Source: Endozoicomonas sp. NE40 (GTDB lineage Bacteria; Pseudomonadota; Gammaproteobacteria; Pseudomonadales; Endozoicomonadaceae). Taken from it: a stretch of 64,000 nucleotides of DNA. Below the pieces are notes generated by a model. That model was not told the origin of the DNA and searched no databases. It saw only the letters and a list, made by a program, of their open reading frames with translations. The translations under genes and the position numbers were made by a program. Location of the stretch: NCBI RefSeq assembly GCF_040549045.1, contig NZ_JBEWTB010000002.1:124001-188000 (forward strand), written 5' to 3'. Positions 17,405-26,518 of the stretch are shown here, in pieces (position 1 is the stretch's first letter; every line of letters begins with the position of its first letter).

Positions 17405-17432
17405 AACACTTTTAATTGCACCCGTCGGGCAA
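17405..17432 (+). repeat. Right IS end: 19-bp terminal inverted repeat plus target duplication
   Basis: AACACTTTTAATTGCACCC (17405-17423) mirrors the left terminal repeat exactly, and GTCGGGCAA (17424-17432) repeats the left target duplication. Confidence 0.95.
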
Positions 17433-17978
17433 CCTGATGTTGATAAGAGATAATCCCGATGCAACGGAGCAGCTGGCTGGCATTCTTTCTGTCGGCAGTC
17501 CGGTGAATGAAGCCTGTTTTTATCACGAACAGCCTTTTAATACTCACCCCTATACCCTGTCGGAAGTCACCTGTTTATGCCTGCCTCCCAATGAGGTTCA
17601 TCAACTGATCAGAAAGAATATCGAGTTCAATCAGGCTATGGCCTGTTCACTGTCCAAAAAACTGCTAGCGTTCTCGAACCTGACTTTCTTCGGCAAAGAA
17701 CGCGACAAAAGTGCAAAAGTTCAGAAAGCACTGTTTTCCCTTTTCCAGATCACACGGCAATCCGAGCTTCCCATTACCAAAAGCCAGCTGGCCAGCTTGC
17801 TGGGCATGTCACGCAACACGGTCAGTCTCGCCCTCAAGGAGTGCGAAGAACTAAACGCGATTCGTACCTGTTCTGGTTCCATCGTTCTTAAAGACCTTCG
17901 AAAGCTCGCTTCCGAACAGCCAAATTAAAGCCAGAAAGCTCTGTACCTGAAGATTTCAGCCACAGGGAAATTGTGACC

Positions 17979-18884
17979 ATGAATTTTTCCACCTTTGATC
18001 TGAATCTACTCAAAGCCCTGCTGATCCTCTTGCAGGAAAAAAACACCAACAGGGCTGCCGAACGTCTCAATACCAGTCAGCCTGCGGTCAGCCGTACCCT
18101 GGCAAAACTGCGAAAAGAACTTAATGACCCGCTGTTTGTTCGCCAGTCCCGGAACATGACACTGACCCCAAGAGCTGAAGAGATCGCCCTGCAGCTCCCC
18201 CGGATCATGGACAGTCTGGAACAGACACTGCAGCTCACTCGCTTTGATCCCTCACAACAGACCGGCAAACTGTCACTGGCACTGAATGGTTTTATTATTG
18301 AGAGCCACGGCTATCAGATCTATCAGGCCGTTCGGGAAGTCGCACCACAGCTGCAACTGCAGCTGCACAGTTACAGCCAGGAAACCGTTTCACAACTGAT
18401 CAATGGCGAAATAGATGCTGCCGTTAACTTTTACCCACTGGATATCTCCAAAGAGTTACGTCAGGTACCTGTAGCTGAACTGACATTCGGACTACTCTGC
18501 CGCTCCGGGCATCCTCTGGCCAATAAGCGCATTGAAAAAGACGAGGTCTTTACTGCCGAGCTTGCCACTTTAATTATTCCTGATCACAATCTACGCCGGC
18601 TATCCATTCAGAAGTACGCCGATGCGCGTATCAAAGTCGAAGCCCGCTTTCGCAGTCAGCAGTTAAATCCCATTATCAAAGCATTAGAAACATCAGACAT
18701 GCTCTTTGTTGCTCCTGTCTGCCTGTTAAAAGAACTGAATGACGAAAAATTCTCCCGTGTCTATGTCAACTGCCATGAAGACATTCTGAAACAAAAAGTC
18801 GGATTGATTTACAACCATCGCCACTCGGCTTCCTGTCGATTTGACTGGTTACAAAATCTTGTGATCGATACCTTGTCAAAATGA
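17979..18884 (+). CDS. LysR-family transcriptional regulator
   Basis: The protein begins MNFSTFDLNLLKALLILLQE and has the LysR winged helix (NTNRAAERLNTSQPAVSRTL, then LRKELNDPLFVR) and an effector-binding domain. The N-terminal FDLNLL and PLFVRQSRNMTLT pattern places it in the NodD/SyrM-like branch. A GTG two codons earlier, with AGGGA upstream, is an alternative start. It precedes two outer-membrane protein genes on the same strand and may control them; that is inference from position. Confidence 0.88.
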   Translation: MNFSTFDLNLLKALLILLQEKNTNRAAERLNTSQPAVSRTLAKLRKELNDPLFVRQSRNMTLTPRAEEIALQLPRIMDSLEQTLQLTRFDPSQQTGKLSLALNGFIIESHGYQIYQAVREVAPQLQLQLHSYSQETVSQLINGEIDAAVNFYPLDISKELRQVPVAELTFGLLCRSGHPLANKRIEKDEVFTAELATLIIPDHNLRRLSIQKYADARIKVEARFRSQQLNPIIKALETSDMLFVAPVCLLKELNDEKFSRVYVNCHEDILKQKVGLIYNHRHSASCRFDWLQNLVIDTLSK

Positions 18885-19019
18885 TGATTGTGTTAAATCA
18901 CAGTAAATAACAAATGTGGTATATCCGGTATATCAATAACAACATTGGTGCAGCCTTTTAATTACTGAAAAATAGTCATTATTTGTTGTGATTTTTCCTA
19001 CCCTCAAGGCTGTTTTTGC

Positions 19020-19820
19020 ATGCAATTCACCAGAACTCTCTCTGCGTCATCACTTATGATGGGAGCAGCACTTTTTATTAGCCCGATGGTTTCTGCCGAC
19101 ACTGCAGACGAGGAACTGCAGGATATGTCAGACCCTCTGGCCGTTTACACCCAGGTCGGTGCCGGCTACACCGATAAAGGTCTGAACATCAAGATTGGTC
19201 GAACCTATGATACTGGCAATCCTGCCACAATGGGCATGAACGTTATTGAGCTCAAAGGTGTGGCAGGCGACGCTCTCGGCTGGAATGGCGGCAGTGACCA
19301 ACGCAAAGCATACAACCGGAATAACAGCGCTGACTCTTTCCGGTTCCGTAATACCACTGCCGACTTTTCCAGAGGTGAAGGTAAAGGTCGAGGCAATCAG
19401 CTTGACCTGAATTACGACTTTCGCTCTGAATCAGGAACGCTGTCGTACAGCTTCCTTCAGGAAATACCAAAAAATCTTGGCCGTATAAACATCTACCCTC
19501 TGGCAGGAGCTGGCGTTGCTTTTGGTAACAACATTGGGGACGACAACCGTGGTTACAGCGTTCCCGGATCGTTTGCCATTGTCGGAATGTACGGCAAACT
19601 GGAAGTGACCGATAAAATCTGGCTGAACTACAACCCAATGTACAGCAGACCTCTGTCAGGTGCTGATGCGTTCATGAATGCAGGCTCTAACACCATGCAC
19701 GAATTTGCAACCAGCTACCAGATCAACCCACGAACCAATATCCGTTACTTTGCCAACTGGAGCAACAGCATCTCTTATCGGGATGGCGACCACCGCATAG
19801 AAATCAATTACCAGATCTGA
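19020..19820 (+). CDS. Outer-membrane beta-barrel protein of unknown function
   Basis: The 266-residue protein has a signal peptide (ending VSA/DT) and alternating aromatic/polar strands through to the terminal strand HRIEINYQI, typical of small outer-membrane barrels. It resembles conserved marine gammaproteobacterial barrel proteins without a named role. It is 136 bp downstream of the LysR gene and 51 bp upstream of a FadL-type gene. Confidence 0.65.
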   Translation: MQFTRTLSASSLMMGAALFISPMVSADTADEELQDMSDPLAVYTQVGAGYTDKGLNIKIGRTYDTGNPATMGMNVIELKGVAGDALGWNGGSDQRKAYNRNNSADSFRFRNTTADFSRGEGKGRGNQLDLNYDFRSESGTLSYSFLQEIPKNLGRINIYPLAGAGVAFGNNIGDDNRGYSVPGSFAIVGMYGKLEVTDKIWLNYNPMYSRPLSGADAFMNAGSNTMHEFATSYQINPRTNIRYFANWSNSISYRDGDHRIEINYQI

Positions 19821-19871
19821 GACCACTTCAATAAAGCCTTCCTCTGGAAGGCTTTTGCATTCTGATTCACT

Positions 19872-20999
19872 ATGAAAAAACAACTTGTATTACTTTCACT
19901 GCCATTCTTCTCGCTGAATGCTCTGGCAGGCGGTATTTTACTGTCAGAAGTTGCCACCTTTGACAGCGTCTCTTCAGCCGGAGTTGGCAATGCCCTCAAC
20001 CGGAAAGACGCTTCCGCAGCCATTACCAGCCCTGCGGGACTGACCAGCATTGAAGACTCCAGTTACTCGCTGGGTATTCAGTACATTGATGTTGCCAATA
20101 CCTTTCACGGCGAACAGCCTCAGGCCGGATCACTGAAAACCAAAGCCTCCGGCCAGCAGTTCGCCCCCAGCATGGCCTATGCCCGACGAATCAGTGACAG
20201 CACAGTCCTGGGAACATCCCTTCATGCAGAAGGTGGTCTGGGCATGGAGTACACCAACGGTCTGAGTGGTCTGAACCTGATGGATGAAATGTCGATCACG
20301 GCCATCAACCTGAATTTTGCCGCAGGCTATCAGGCATCGTCCAACCTGTCACTGGGTGGAGCCATAGTGGTTCAGCATGTGGTAGCGGATCTGGAGGCCA
20401 GTTATGAAAGTCATCGCTTTGCAGCAGACGGTTCTTCGACGGCCCCTGGCTTTATGCTTTCTGCCATGTACGACCTGAGTGACAGCACCTATATCAGTGC
20501 CAACTACAAAAGCCAGATTGACCACCGTTATAAACTGGAACCCAATCACAACCTTCCCCGTATGGGAACAAAAACCAGATGGCCCGCCATCGTTGACCTG
20601 GGCATCAGTCATAACCTGAGTGATCAGCTCAACCTCAAGGTTCGTCTCGCTTATGAAGACTGGAAGGCCTATGGTAAAGCCGATGGCAAAACCATGGAGA
20701 ATGTTTACAGTGTTGGCGCAGCGCTGAGTTATGCTCAGGATCGCTGGACATACCAGACCGGCTTCAGGTATGACACCAGAATGGTGAAAGAGAAGCACAT
20801 GGAGCCTGACCTCTCCATTGGCCGCCAGTGGGCATTTGGCCTTGGTGCAGAAAAACAGCTGAACAACAACCATCGCTTGGGTATTGCGTATGAATACCGC
20901 GATATGGGCGAGCCAGAGGTTCATTACGGGCTGACAGACATTAAAGGAAAGTTTTCACGCAACAGGCTTCACTTTGTGTCACTGTCGTACGCTTATTAA
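19872..20999 (+). CDS. FadL/OmpP1-family outer-membrane transporter
   Basis: The 375-residue protein has a signal peptide (LNALA/GG) followed by the FadL hatch-like N-terminus (SSAGVGNALNRKDASAAITS followed by PAGLTSIEDS) and many barrel strands ending in FVSLSYAY. FadL proteins carry long-chain fatty acids or other hydrophobic compounds across the outer membrane. It ends just before a perfect 17-bp inverted repeat shared with the convergent fliJ end. Confidence 0.85.
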   Translation: MKKQLVLLSLPFFSLNALAGGILLSEVATFDSVSSAGVGNALNRKDASAAITSPAGLTSIEDSSYSLGIQYIDVANTFHGEQPQAGSLKTKASGQQFAPSMAYARRISDSTVLGTSLHAEGGLGMEYTNGLSGLNLMDEMSITAINLNFAAGYQASSNLSLGGAIVVQHVVADLEASYESHRFAADGSSTAPGFMLSAMYDLSDSTYISANYKSQIDHRYKLEPNHNLPRMGTKTRWPAIVDLGISHNLSDQLNLKVRLAYEDWKAYGKADGKTMENVYSVGAALSYAQDRWTYQTGFRYDTRMVKEKHMEPDLSIGRQWAFGLGAEKQLNNNHRLGIAYEYRDMGEPEVHYGLTDIKGKFSRNRLHFVSLSYAY

Positions 21000-21023
21000 G
21001 TCCTTCGCCTGTTAAACGTATTG

Positions 21024-21066
21024 ATGTTGCGGGTGGAGTCCTTTAAAAAGACTCCACCCGCAACAT
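21024..21066. terminator. Inverted repeat between convergent FadL-type gene and fliJ
   Basis: ATGTTGCGGGTGGAGTC pairs perfectly with GACTCCACCCGCAACAT across a 9-base loop; the fliJ stop lies in the loop. The 17-bp GC-rich stem between two converging genes fits a bidirectional terminator, although no T tract follows on either side. Confidence 0.6.
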
Positions 21067-21474
21067 AACCGAAGACACCTCGTCAAACACCTTCTGCTCC
21101 TGCCTTGCCGCCTTCTTATCCAGCTTTTTTTTATGACTGTTATAAAGGGATTCAGCGGTGCGCAGCCGCAAGCGTTCATGGGTGTATTTGTTACGGGAAG
21201 CGCGACACTGCGCCTGTTGCACATCGACCTGCTGGCGCTGGTGCAATACCGCCTGATGCACCGACTGCGCCATCATATAGGCACTATTAAGCAGCAGACC
21301 ATCAGCCTGCCGCTCCTCATCCCAGACGTAATTCTTCTGATAGTCCTCAAGCTGTTGAAGGCGCATCTCTTCCTGCGCCAGCCTGCCCTGATGCTCAGCC
21401 AGTTCCTGCTTAACCTGCTGACACTGCATCTCTCTGAGCATCTTCAATTTATCGAGCTGACGTCGTTTTTTCAT
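21043..21474 (-). CDS. fliJ: Flagellar export protein FliJ
   Basis: The 143-residue protein is almost wholly coiled-coil (LKMLREMQCQQVKQELAEHQ, then ESLYNSHKKKLDKKAARQEQ), the FliJ form. FliJ is the stalk of the flagellar export ATPase, inserting into the FliI hexamer and escorting chaperone-cargo. It follows fliI by 14 bp as the last gene of the operon. Sequence conservation is low, so operon order is important evidence. Confidence 0.88.
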   Translation of the reverse strand: MKKRRQLDKLKMLREMQCQQVKQELAEHQGRLAQEEMRLQQLEDYQKNYVWDEERQADGLLLNSAYMMAQSVHQAVLHQRQQVDVQQAQCRASRNKYTHERLRLRTAESLYNSHKKKLDKKAARQEQKVFDEVSSVMLRVESF

Positions 21475-21488
21475 ACAACCATCACCGT

Positions 21489-22847
21489 TTAGGGCTGAGC
21501 AACTTTGGCATCACGCCGGACATTGGGCCAGAGCTCCTGCAGACTATCCAGTGACTGCCGGAAGTCTGAAGCCTCGTACACACCCTGCTGCAACAGGCCA
21601 GCCATAGCCGGATACATCTGAATCGACTGGTCAATCATCGGGTCAGTCCCTTTACGATAAGCACCAAGCGCCACCATTTCACTGTTCTTGTTGTAGCGCG
21701 CCAGTGTCTGGCGGAACTGACGGGCCAGCTTCTGATGCTCATCACTGGTGACCTGGTTCATTACGCGGCTGATCGACTGTTCAACATCAATAGCCGGGTA
21801 ATGCCCGGACTCTGCCAGCTCACGACTCAACACAAAATGTCCGTCAAGGATGGCTCGCGCCGAGTCAGCAATAGGGTCCTGCTGATCATCACCTTCTGAC
21901 AACACCGTGTAAAACGCTGTCATGGAACCCTGACCATTTTCACCATTACCCGCACGCTCAACCAGTGTCGGCAAAAGACTGAACACCGAAGGCGGATAAC
22001 CTTTTGTCGCAGGCGGCTCACCCACTGCCAGAGCCACTTCACGCTGTGCCTGGGCAAAGCGGGTCAGGGAATCCATCAGCAACAGAACATCCCTGCCCTG
22101 ATCACGAAAGTACTCGGCAATACGATGGCACAATCTGGACGCACGCAGTCGCATAACCGGCGAGCTGTCAGCCGGAGCGGCAATCACAACAGCACGCTTC
22201 ATACCTTCTTTACCAAGACTGTGCTCGATAAATTCCTGCACTTCGCGCCCACGCTCACCCACCAGTCCAACCACAGTGATCTCAGCACTGGTATAACGGG
22301 TCATCATGCCCAGCAGGACACTTTTACCCACACCACTGCCCGCAAACAGACCAAGGCGCTGCCCCTTGCCCACGGTTAACAGACTGTTGATGGCCCGGAT
22401 ACCCACATTCAGTGGCTCTGCAATGGGGCGACGCTTCAACGGGTTTATCGCCTCACCTTCCAGCGATGTACTGTCATCCACATCCAGCGGACCTTTGCCA
22501 TCCAATGGACGACCAACGCCGTCAATAACACGCCCCAGCAGATTATCACCGACCGGGATGCGGGTATCGGTATGAATCGGGCGAACCCAGTCACCACTGC
22601 TGAGGTTTGCGGGCTGCTCCAGCGGCATAAGAAACAGGCGCCCACCTTCAAAACCGACCACTTCAGCTTCAAGAGTCGATCCATCCTGTCGTTCAACCAG
22701 ACAGCGCTGCCCGGTACTTAAACGACAGCCAGAGGCTTCAAGACAAAGCCCCTTCACGCGCTGCAGGCGACCATACACCTTACCGGCAGGCACATGCATT
22801 TTCCTGCCCGCCGACTGCAGCCGGTCAGACAAACTGGCTTCTTTCAT
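21489..22847 (-). CDS. fliI: Flagellar export ATPase FliI
   Basis: The 452-residue protein has the F1-beta-like fold of T3SS ATPases: Walker A GSGVGKS near residue 170, Walker B VLLLMDSLTRFAQAQREVAL, and the catalytic-dimer signature GEPPATKGYPPSVFSLLPTL. It powers unfolding and export of flagellar substrates at the cytoplasmic gate. It sits 30 bp after the ParM-like gene and 14 bp before fliJ, all on the minus strand. Confidence 0.97.
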   Translation of the reverse strand: MKEASLSDRLQSAGRKMHVPAGKVYGRLQRVKGLCLEASGCRLSTGQRCLVERQDGSTLEAEVVGFEGGRLFLMPLEQPANLSSGDWVRPIHTDTRIPVGDNLLGRVIDGVGRPLDGKGPLDVDDSTSLEGEAINPLKRRPIAEPLNVGIRAINSLLTVGKGQRLGLFAGSGVGKSVLLGMMTRYTSAEITVVGLVGERGREVQEFIEHSLGKEGMKRAVVIAAPADSSPVMRLRASRLCHRIAEYFRDQGRDVLLLMDSLTRFAQAQREVALAVGEPPATKGYPPSVFSLLPTLVERAGNGENGQGSMTAFYTVLSEGDDQQDPIADSARAILDGHFVLSRELAESGHYPAIDVEQSISRVMNQVTSDEHQKLARQFRQTLARYNKNSEMVALGAYRKGTDPMIDQSIQMYPAMAGLLQQGVYEASDFRQSLDSLQELWPNVRRDAKVAQP

Positions 22848-22877
22848 GGTCGCCCACCTCTACTCATCACCAAGGTA

Positions 22878-23864
22878 TCAACTTCTGGCTTTCAACATTT
22901 CCAGCTTGTAAATACCACGGGAAATCGCCATATCCGGCTGTTCTGGAATCAGAACCTCAACCCCCATGGCTTCGGCCAGCTCACGCCCCATCAGTGCTGC
23001 ACCACCACCAACGATCAGAATTTTATCCAGCAATGACGGCGTGGAAACCATGGCTTCCAACTCACGCAGAATCGTCTGCATCACATTTCTGCTGGCTCGC
23101 TGGATCAGTTCAGAAACGTTCATATTTTTCAGGCGACCGCTTTTAACCGCTTCTTCCGCCAGTGCGCGAGGGATACGCTTCAGGCCAAACTCCGGCGCTG
23201 CCAGCTCGGAGAAACGCTCAACAACAGTCAATACACCCGTACTAAAACTGTCGTAGGATTCGATGGTACCATTGGGTGTTACCACCGATACGTCGGTTGT
23301 CGTACCACCAATATCCACCACCAGAATCTTCATGCCTTCTTCAAAACCCGACTTCAGGGAACCGTCGTCATTACGAATGGTATCGAACAGGGCAGGAATA
23401 CCTTCCGGATAGACCTTACAGTCAATAATCTCCGCCAGCTGATGACCGGCTGCTGATTTAATACCACCCAGAACATTACGCTTCTTGCTGGCAATCAGCT
23501 TCTGATTAATAGGCGCACCCTGTACTTTGGAAAAGAACTGGTTCATTGGCAGCGTGACCGCAACCCGCACCGGGCGTCCACCAAAGCCACTCTGGCGCAG
23601 CGTTTCATGCACCAGCGCACGGTTAGCTTCTGAGGTCTGATAGGAGGGTATATTCGTACGAATTATGTCGTCAAAATCACCATTGACGGTGTATTCACCA
23701 CCCTCTTCTGTAAAGTAGGCAGACTCGGCATAACCATTAATATCTACCTTGGCCTGCTCCGCCACACGGGATGGCACAACATGGGTAACAATAGCGCCAT
23801 TGTCAGCCCGGTAAGTCGCCTTTGCCTGGGCAGAACCTTCATCAATAACGACCAGAGAGGTCAT
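22878..23864 (-). CDS. ParM/StbA-family actin-like ATPase inside the flagellar operon
   Basis: The 328-residue protein shows all actin-fold nucleotide motifs in ParM style: phosphate-1 VVIDEGSAQAK (about residues 5-15), phosphate-2 VVDIGGTTTDVSVV (Asp184), and the adenosine motif ILIVGGGAALM (about residues 283-293). VYPEGIPALF matches the ParM/StbA connecting region. Known ParMs form filaments that push plasmid copies apart with a ParR adaptor; no ParR or parC-like repeat is seen here. It has a GGAG ribosome site and lies between fliH (82-bp gap) and fliI (30-bp gap) on the same strand, so it is probably co-transcribed with them. Confidence 0.88.
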   Translation of the reverse strand: MTSLVVIDEGSAQAKATYRADNGAIVTHVVPSRVAEQAKVDINGYAESAYFTEEGGEYTVNGDFDDIIRTNIPSYQTSEANRALVHETLRQSGFGGRPVRVAVTLPMNQFFSKVQGAPINQKLIASKKRNVLGGIKSAAGHQLAEIIDCKVYPEGIPALFDTIRNDDGSLKSGFEEGMKILVVDIGGTTTDVSVVTPNGTIESYDSFSTGVLTVVERFSELAAPEFGLKRIPRALAEEAVKSGRLKNMNVSELIQRASRNVMQTILRELEAMVSTPSLLDKILIVGGGAALMGRELAEAMGVEVLIPEQPDMAISRGIYKLEMLKARS

Positions 23865-23946
23865 AGATCACTCCAGACCGTCAAAGCAGAAACCAGTCTT
23901 AAAACAACACAGGTTTTCGCTGACGGTGTTTACATAAGAAAAATAA

Positions 23947-25449
23947 TTACTGCCCAAGGTCGCCCCAGGCACCCAGCCCGGACGATCCTGACTCAAAGAA
24001 TGAATCTTTTACATTGTCAGCCGGTTTAGCAGCCACTTCTGTCAGCCTTGCCGTCGGCAGCTCAGGTTCAGGGAATGCTGCCACAGAGACTGGCTTTGCT
24101 ATATCATAAACCGGAGAGATATCAATGGGCGGAGCCTCCTGAGGGTCTTCCAGCAGGCCGGTACGCAACTGCTCTATACAGTCTGTCAGTCGCTCTTCAA
24201 GGGTTGCATCCACATGCCCCAGCCGCCCTTCAATGCGACAGCCGCCACGGGTAACCGCAGAATCAGGACGAATAACAAAGGCATCGGCGCTGTTTTCAAC
24301 AAACCCCTGCAACCAGGCAGCATCGTCCGGATTGACCCGCAGACTGATGGACTCATGCTCTGTCCGGTCGAGCAGGTGTACAGCCTCTTCAACCACGGCA
24401 CGAATCTGTTCCGGGGAGTGGCGCAGTTCGGTACGCACCACCTCAATAACAAGCCTTTCCAGCAACCGGGCAGCCCCCAGCACCTGCTGATGGGATAACA
24501 AACGACGATGCTCATCCATAGCCTGCATCAGCGCCTCAATACCCGAGAACCGCTGATTCAGTTCGTCAGCGGCAGCCGCCAGCCCCTGCTGCAAACCTTC
24601 CTGGAAACCAGCTTCACGCCCTGACTCAACACCCTGCTCAAAGGCTTGCTGATGAAACCCTTCCGCCTGCTTCTGCAAAGCTTCCTGACGTCCCTGCTCC
24701 AGACCTTTCTGAAACCTGTCGTCCAGTGCTTTCTGCAGCGTCGCGGCTGCTGAAGGAACCTCCTTCTGCGTATCCACTGACGTCTGCAACGATCCAGTAG
24801 CAGCCGGGGAAGAATTAATGGCTTCGTTAAGATTTTGTGTCTTTGAATCCGGGCCAGAAGCATCGACTGATACTCCTTTTTCAGCTGGTTCTGCAACGGA
24901 GTCGATCTCAGCCTGAGAGGTGTCATCTGAATTCTGTGACTGGACAGTCTCACTACCAGGCGACGTATCAGCACTCTCCGCTACAGCCGTCACGATATCC
25001 TGCTCATCAGAAATTACAGACTTTCCGCCGGCCTTGTCAGCAGGCGTCAGGTCAACAGAATCATATTCCAGTTCAGTCGCATCGGATTCCGGTTCAGCGT
25101 CCACTTCAGTAGACACCTCACCAACCTGCGCCCGCCTGCCTCTTCGATGCAATCTTCCGTCATCCGAAGCCTTACCGCCTTTCGCAGACAGCGAAAATGC
25201 CGGAAGCAAATCTGTTTTACCAGACTGTTCAGATTCAGGTTGCCCAGGACTGATTTGCCCACCGCCAACAAGCTGGCGCAGCCGCTTCCTGCCACTCCCA
25301 CCATTACCGGAAGAATCCTGCTGCCTGCGCCGACTGCGACCCGTAAAAACCGACAACTCCCGTTCCTTTTGATCATCGCTGGCCGTCTGCTTCAGCGTTT
25401 GACCGGGTCCGGGGAATGCAAATGGCCTGACATGCTCATTACTGTTCAC
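23947..25449 (-). CDS. fliH: Flagellar assembly protein FliH with a long disordered N-terminal extension
   Basis: Residues about 240-300 carry Gly-rich helix repeats with GxxxG spacing (FQKGLEQGRQEAL, then GVESGREAGFQEGLQQGL), and residues 320-460 resemble the FliH/YscL C-terminal domain. FliH binds and regulates FliI. The first 230 residues are acidic and low-complexity with an Arg-rich patch (GRSRRRQQDSS, GRKRLRQL), making it 500 residues against about 230 usually. The tail is also extended. Confidence 0.88.
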   Translation of the reverse strand: MNSNEHVRPFAFPGPGQTLKQTASDDQKERELSVFTGRSRRRQQDSSGNGGSGRKRLRQLVGGGQISPGQPESEQSGKTDLLPAFSLSAKGGKASDDGRLHRRGRRAQVGEVSTEVDAEPESDATELEYDSVDLTPADKAGGKSVISDEQDIVTAVAESADTSPGSETVQSQNSDDTSQAEIDSVAEPAEKGVSVDASGPDSKTQNLNEAINSSPAATGSLQTSVDTQKEVPSAAATLQKALDDRFQKGLEQGRQEALQKQAEGFHQQAFEQGVESGREAGFQEGLQQGLAAAADELNQRFSGIEALMQAMDEHRRLLSHQQVLGAARLLERLVIEVVRTELRHSPEQIRAVVEEAVHLLDRTEHESISLRVNPDDAAWLQGFVENSADAFVIRPDSAVTRGGCRIEGRLGHVDATLEERLTDCIEQLRTGLLEDPQEAPPIDISPVYDIAKPVSVAAFPEPELPTARLTEVAAKPADNVKDSFFESGSSGLGAWGDLGQ

Positions 25450-25495
25450 AGGCCACCTTCTGCCGCGCAGACTTATGAGTCATCAACATCAGCGA

Positions 25496-26518
25496 TCACC
25501 CAACCATTTCGTCAGCAGAAGAAACCAGCTCAATCTGCCCTTCCCGTGCCAGCTTGCGCGCCAGCGCTGTCAACTGAACACGCGCCTCGTTAACACGGCT
25601 GGCACGCATACTGACACCAGACTCGACTTCTTCACGGAGCATGGCAGCAGCACGTTTACCCATACAGGAGTAGACATGCTCCTGACGCTCAGGCAACACA
25701 CCACGCAGCGCAACAGCCAGCATTTCATTGTCTGCGGCTTCACACACCACACGCAGGGAATCCAGCTCAAGCTCCAGCACATGCTCAAAGGTAAAGCGCA
25801 GGGACGCCACCTGGTCCGCCAGCTCATCATCCATAGAGCGCAGGTTATCAAGCAGGTCATCACCCGATTCAGCGTCCATGTGGTTAAGCACTTCCGCCAG
25901 CTGCCCCACACCATTAACGGCGTAGGTGCTGACCTCCTGCTGGGTCAGACTGTCCAGCAGGCCCGCAATGGCTTCAAGGGAGGACGTAGGTACAGAGCTG
26001 AGGTTAGCCATACGATGGGTCAGATCATTCTGACGGTCTTCCGGGAAACTCTGCAGAATATGCGCACTCTTCGCAGGCTCAATACAGGCCAGGGTAATCG
26101 CCTGCAGCTGCGGATGCTCATTGGCAATCAGCCGGGCCACCAGTTTCGGGTCAAGCATCAGCAGTTTTTCCAGAACTTCGCCAAACTGATCACCCTGGGA
26201 AGACTGCAGCAGGTCACGGGCGCGTTTCTCGCCCAGCACCTTGCGCAACGCCTGGTCGATACCCGACTTGTCACTGAACAACGGAGCGTCGTTACATTCC
26301 GCTGCCATGGTATCCATAATGGTTTCAAGCTCACTTTCCACCACACCATGCACTCTTGGCATCACCTGCATCAACTGGGCAACGTTTTTGGCTGACATCA
26401 GGCGCAGCACACGAGCCGCTGCCTTGTCACCCAGCCCCAGGATAACAATGGCCGCCTGCTCCAGCTTACTGCGATTGACGGCTACAGAATTATCATCTGA
26501 TGACATCACTGAACTCAT
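25496..26518 (-). CDS. fliG: Flagellar motor switch protein FliG
   Basis: The 340-residue protein has the three-domain FliG pattern: an N-terminal MS-ring-binding domain (KLEQAAIVILGLGDKAAARV), the middle EHPQ motif (LIANEHPQLQAITL) and a C-terminal charged torque helix region. FliG couples the stator to the rotor. It overlaps fliF (ATGA). Confidence 0.96.
   Translation of the reverse strand: MSSVMSSDDNSVAVNRSKLEQAAIVILGLGDKAAARVLRLMSAKNVAQLMQVMPRVHGVVESELETIMDTMAAECNDAPLFSDKSGIDQALRKVLGEKRARDLLQSSQGDQFGEVLEKLLMLDPKLVARLIANEHPQLQAITLACIEPAKSAHILQSFPEDRQNDLTHRMANLSSVPTSSLEAIAGLLDSLTQQEVSTYAVNGVGQLAEVLNHMDAESGDDLLDNLRSMDDELADQVASLRFTFEHVLELELDSLRVVCEAADNEMLAVALRGVLPERQEHVYSCMGKRAAAMLREEVESGVSMRASRVNEARVQLTALARKLAREGQIELVSSADEMVG

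Larger units (their letters stand above)
16012..17423 (+). mobile_element. ISKra4-type insertion sequence (1412 bp)
   Basis: The element is bounded by perfect 19-bp terminal inverted repeats and flanked by identical 9-bp duplications (GTCGGGCAA). It holds two overlapping genes in the same direction that together make a DDE transposase of the ISKra4/UPF0236-like type. Both frames are intact, so the copy may still be active. It sits inside a Crp/Fnr-type gene. Family naming is from protein motifs and the two-frame layout, not from a database match. Confidence 0.88.
15848..17928 (+). pseudogene. Crp/Fnr-family regulator disrupted by an IS
   Basis: The N-terminal half (15848-16011) has a cyclic-nucleotide-binding-like start (ALINHGKIRTYAKGVRLGLQ and MMFILSG). 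The C-terminal half (17433-17928) has the winged helix-turn-helix ITKSQLASLLGMSRNTVSL. Removing the IS and one copy of its target duplication rejoins the frame exactly as FILSGNLMLIRDNPD, giving about 219 residues, normal for Crp/Fnr proteins. No other lesion is seen, so the insertion is recent. The target genes are unknown; neighbours are the Bat operon and a LysR/outer-membrane group. Confidence 0.9.

Noticed and set aside
22878..23864. ParM-like gene as a plasmid remnant
   Set aside because: There is no ParR, replication gene, repeat or insertion scar, and the reading frame, ribosome site and spacing fit the flagellar operon.
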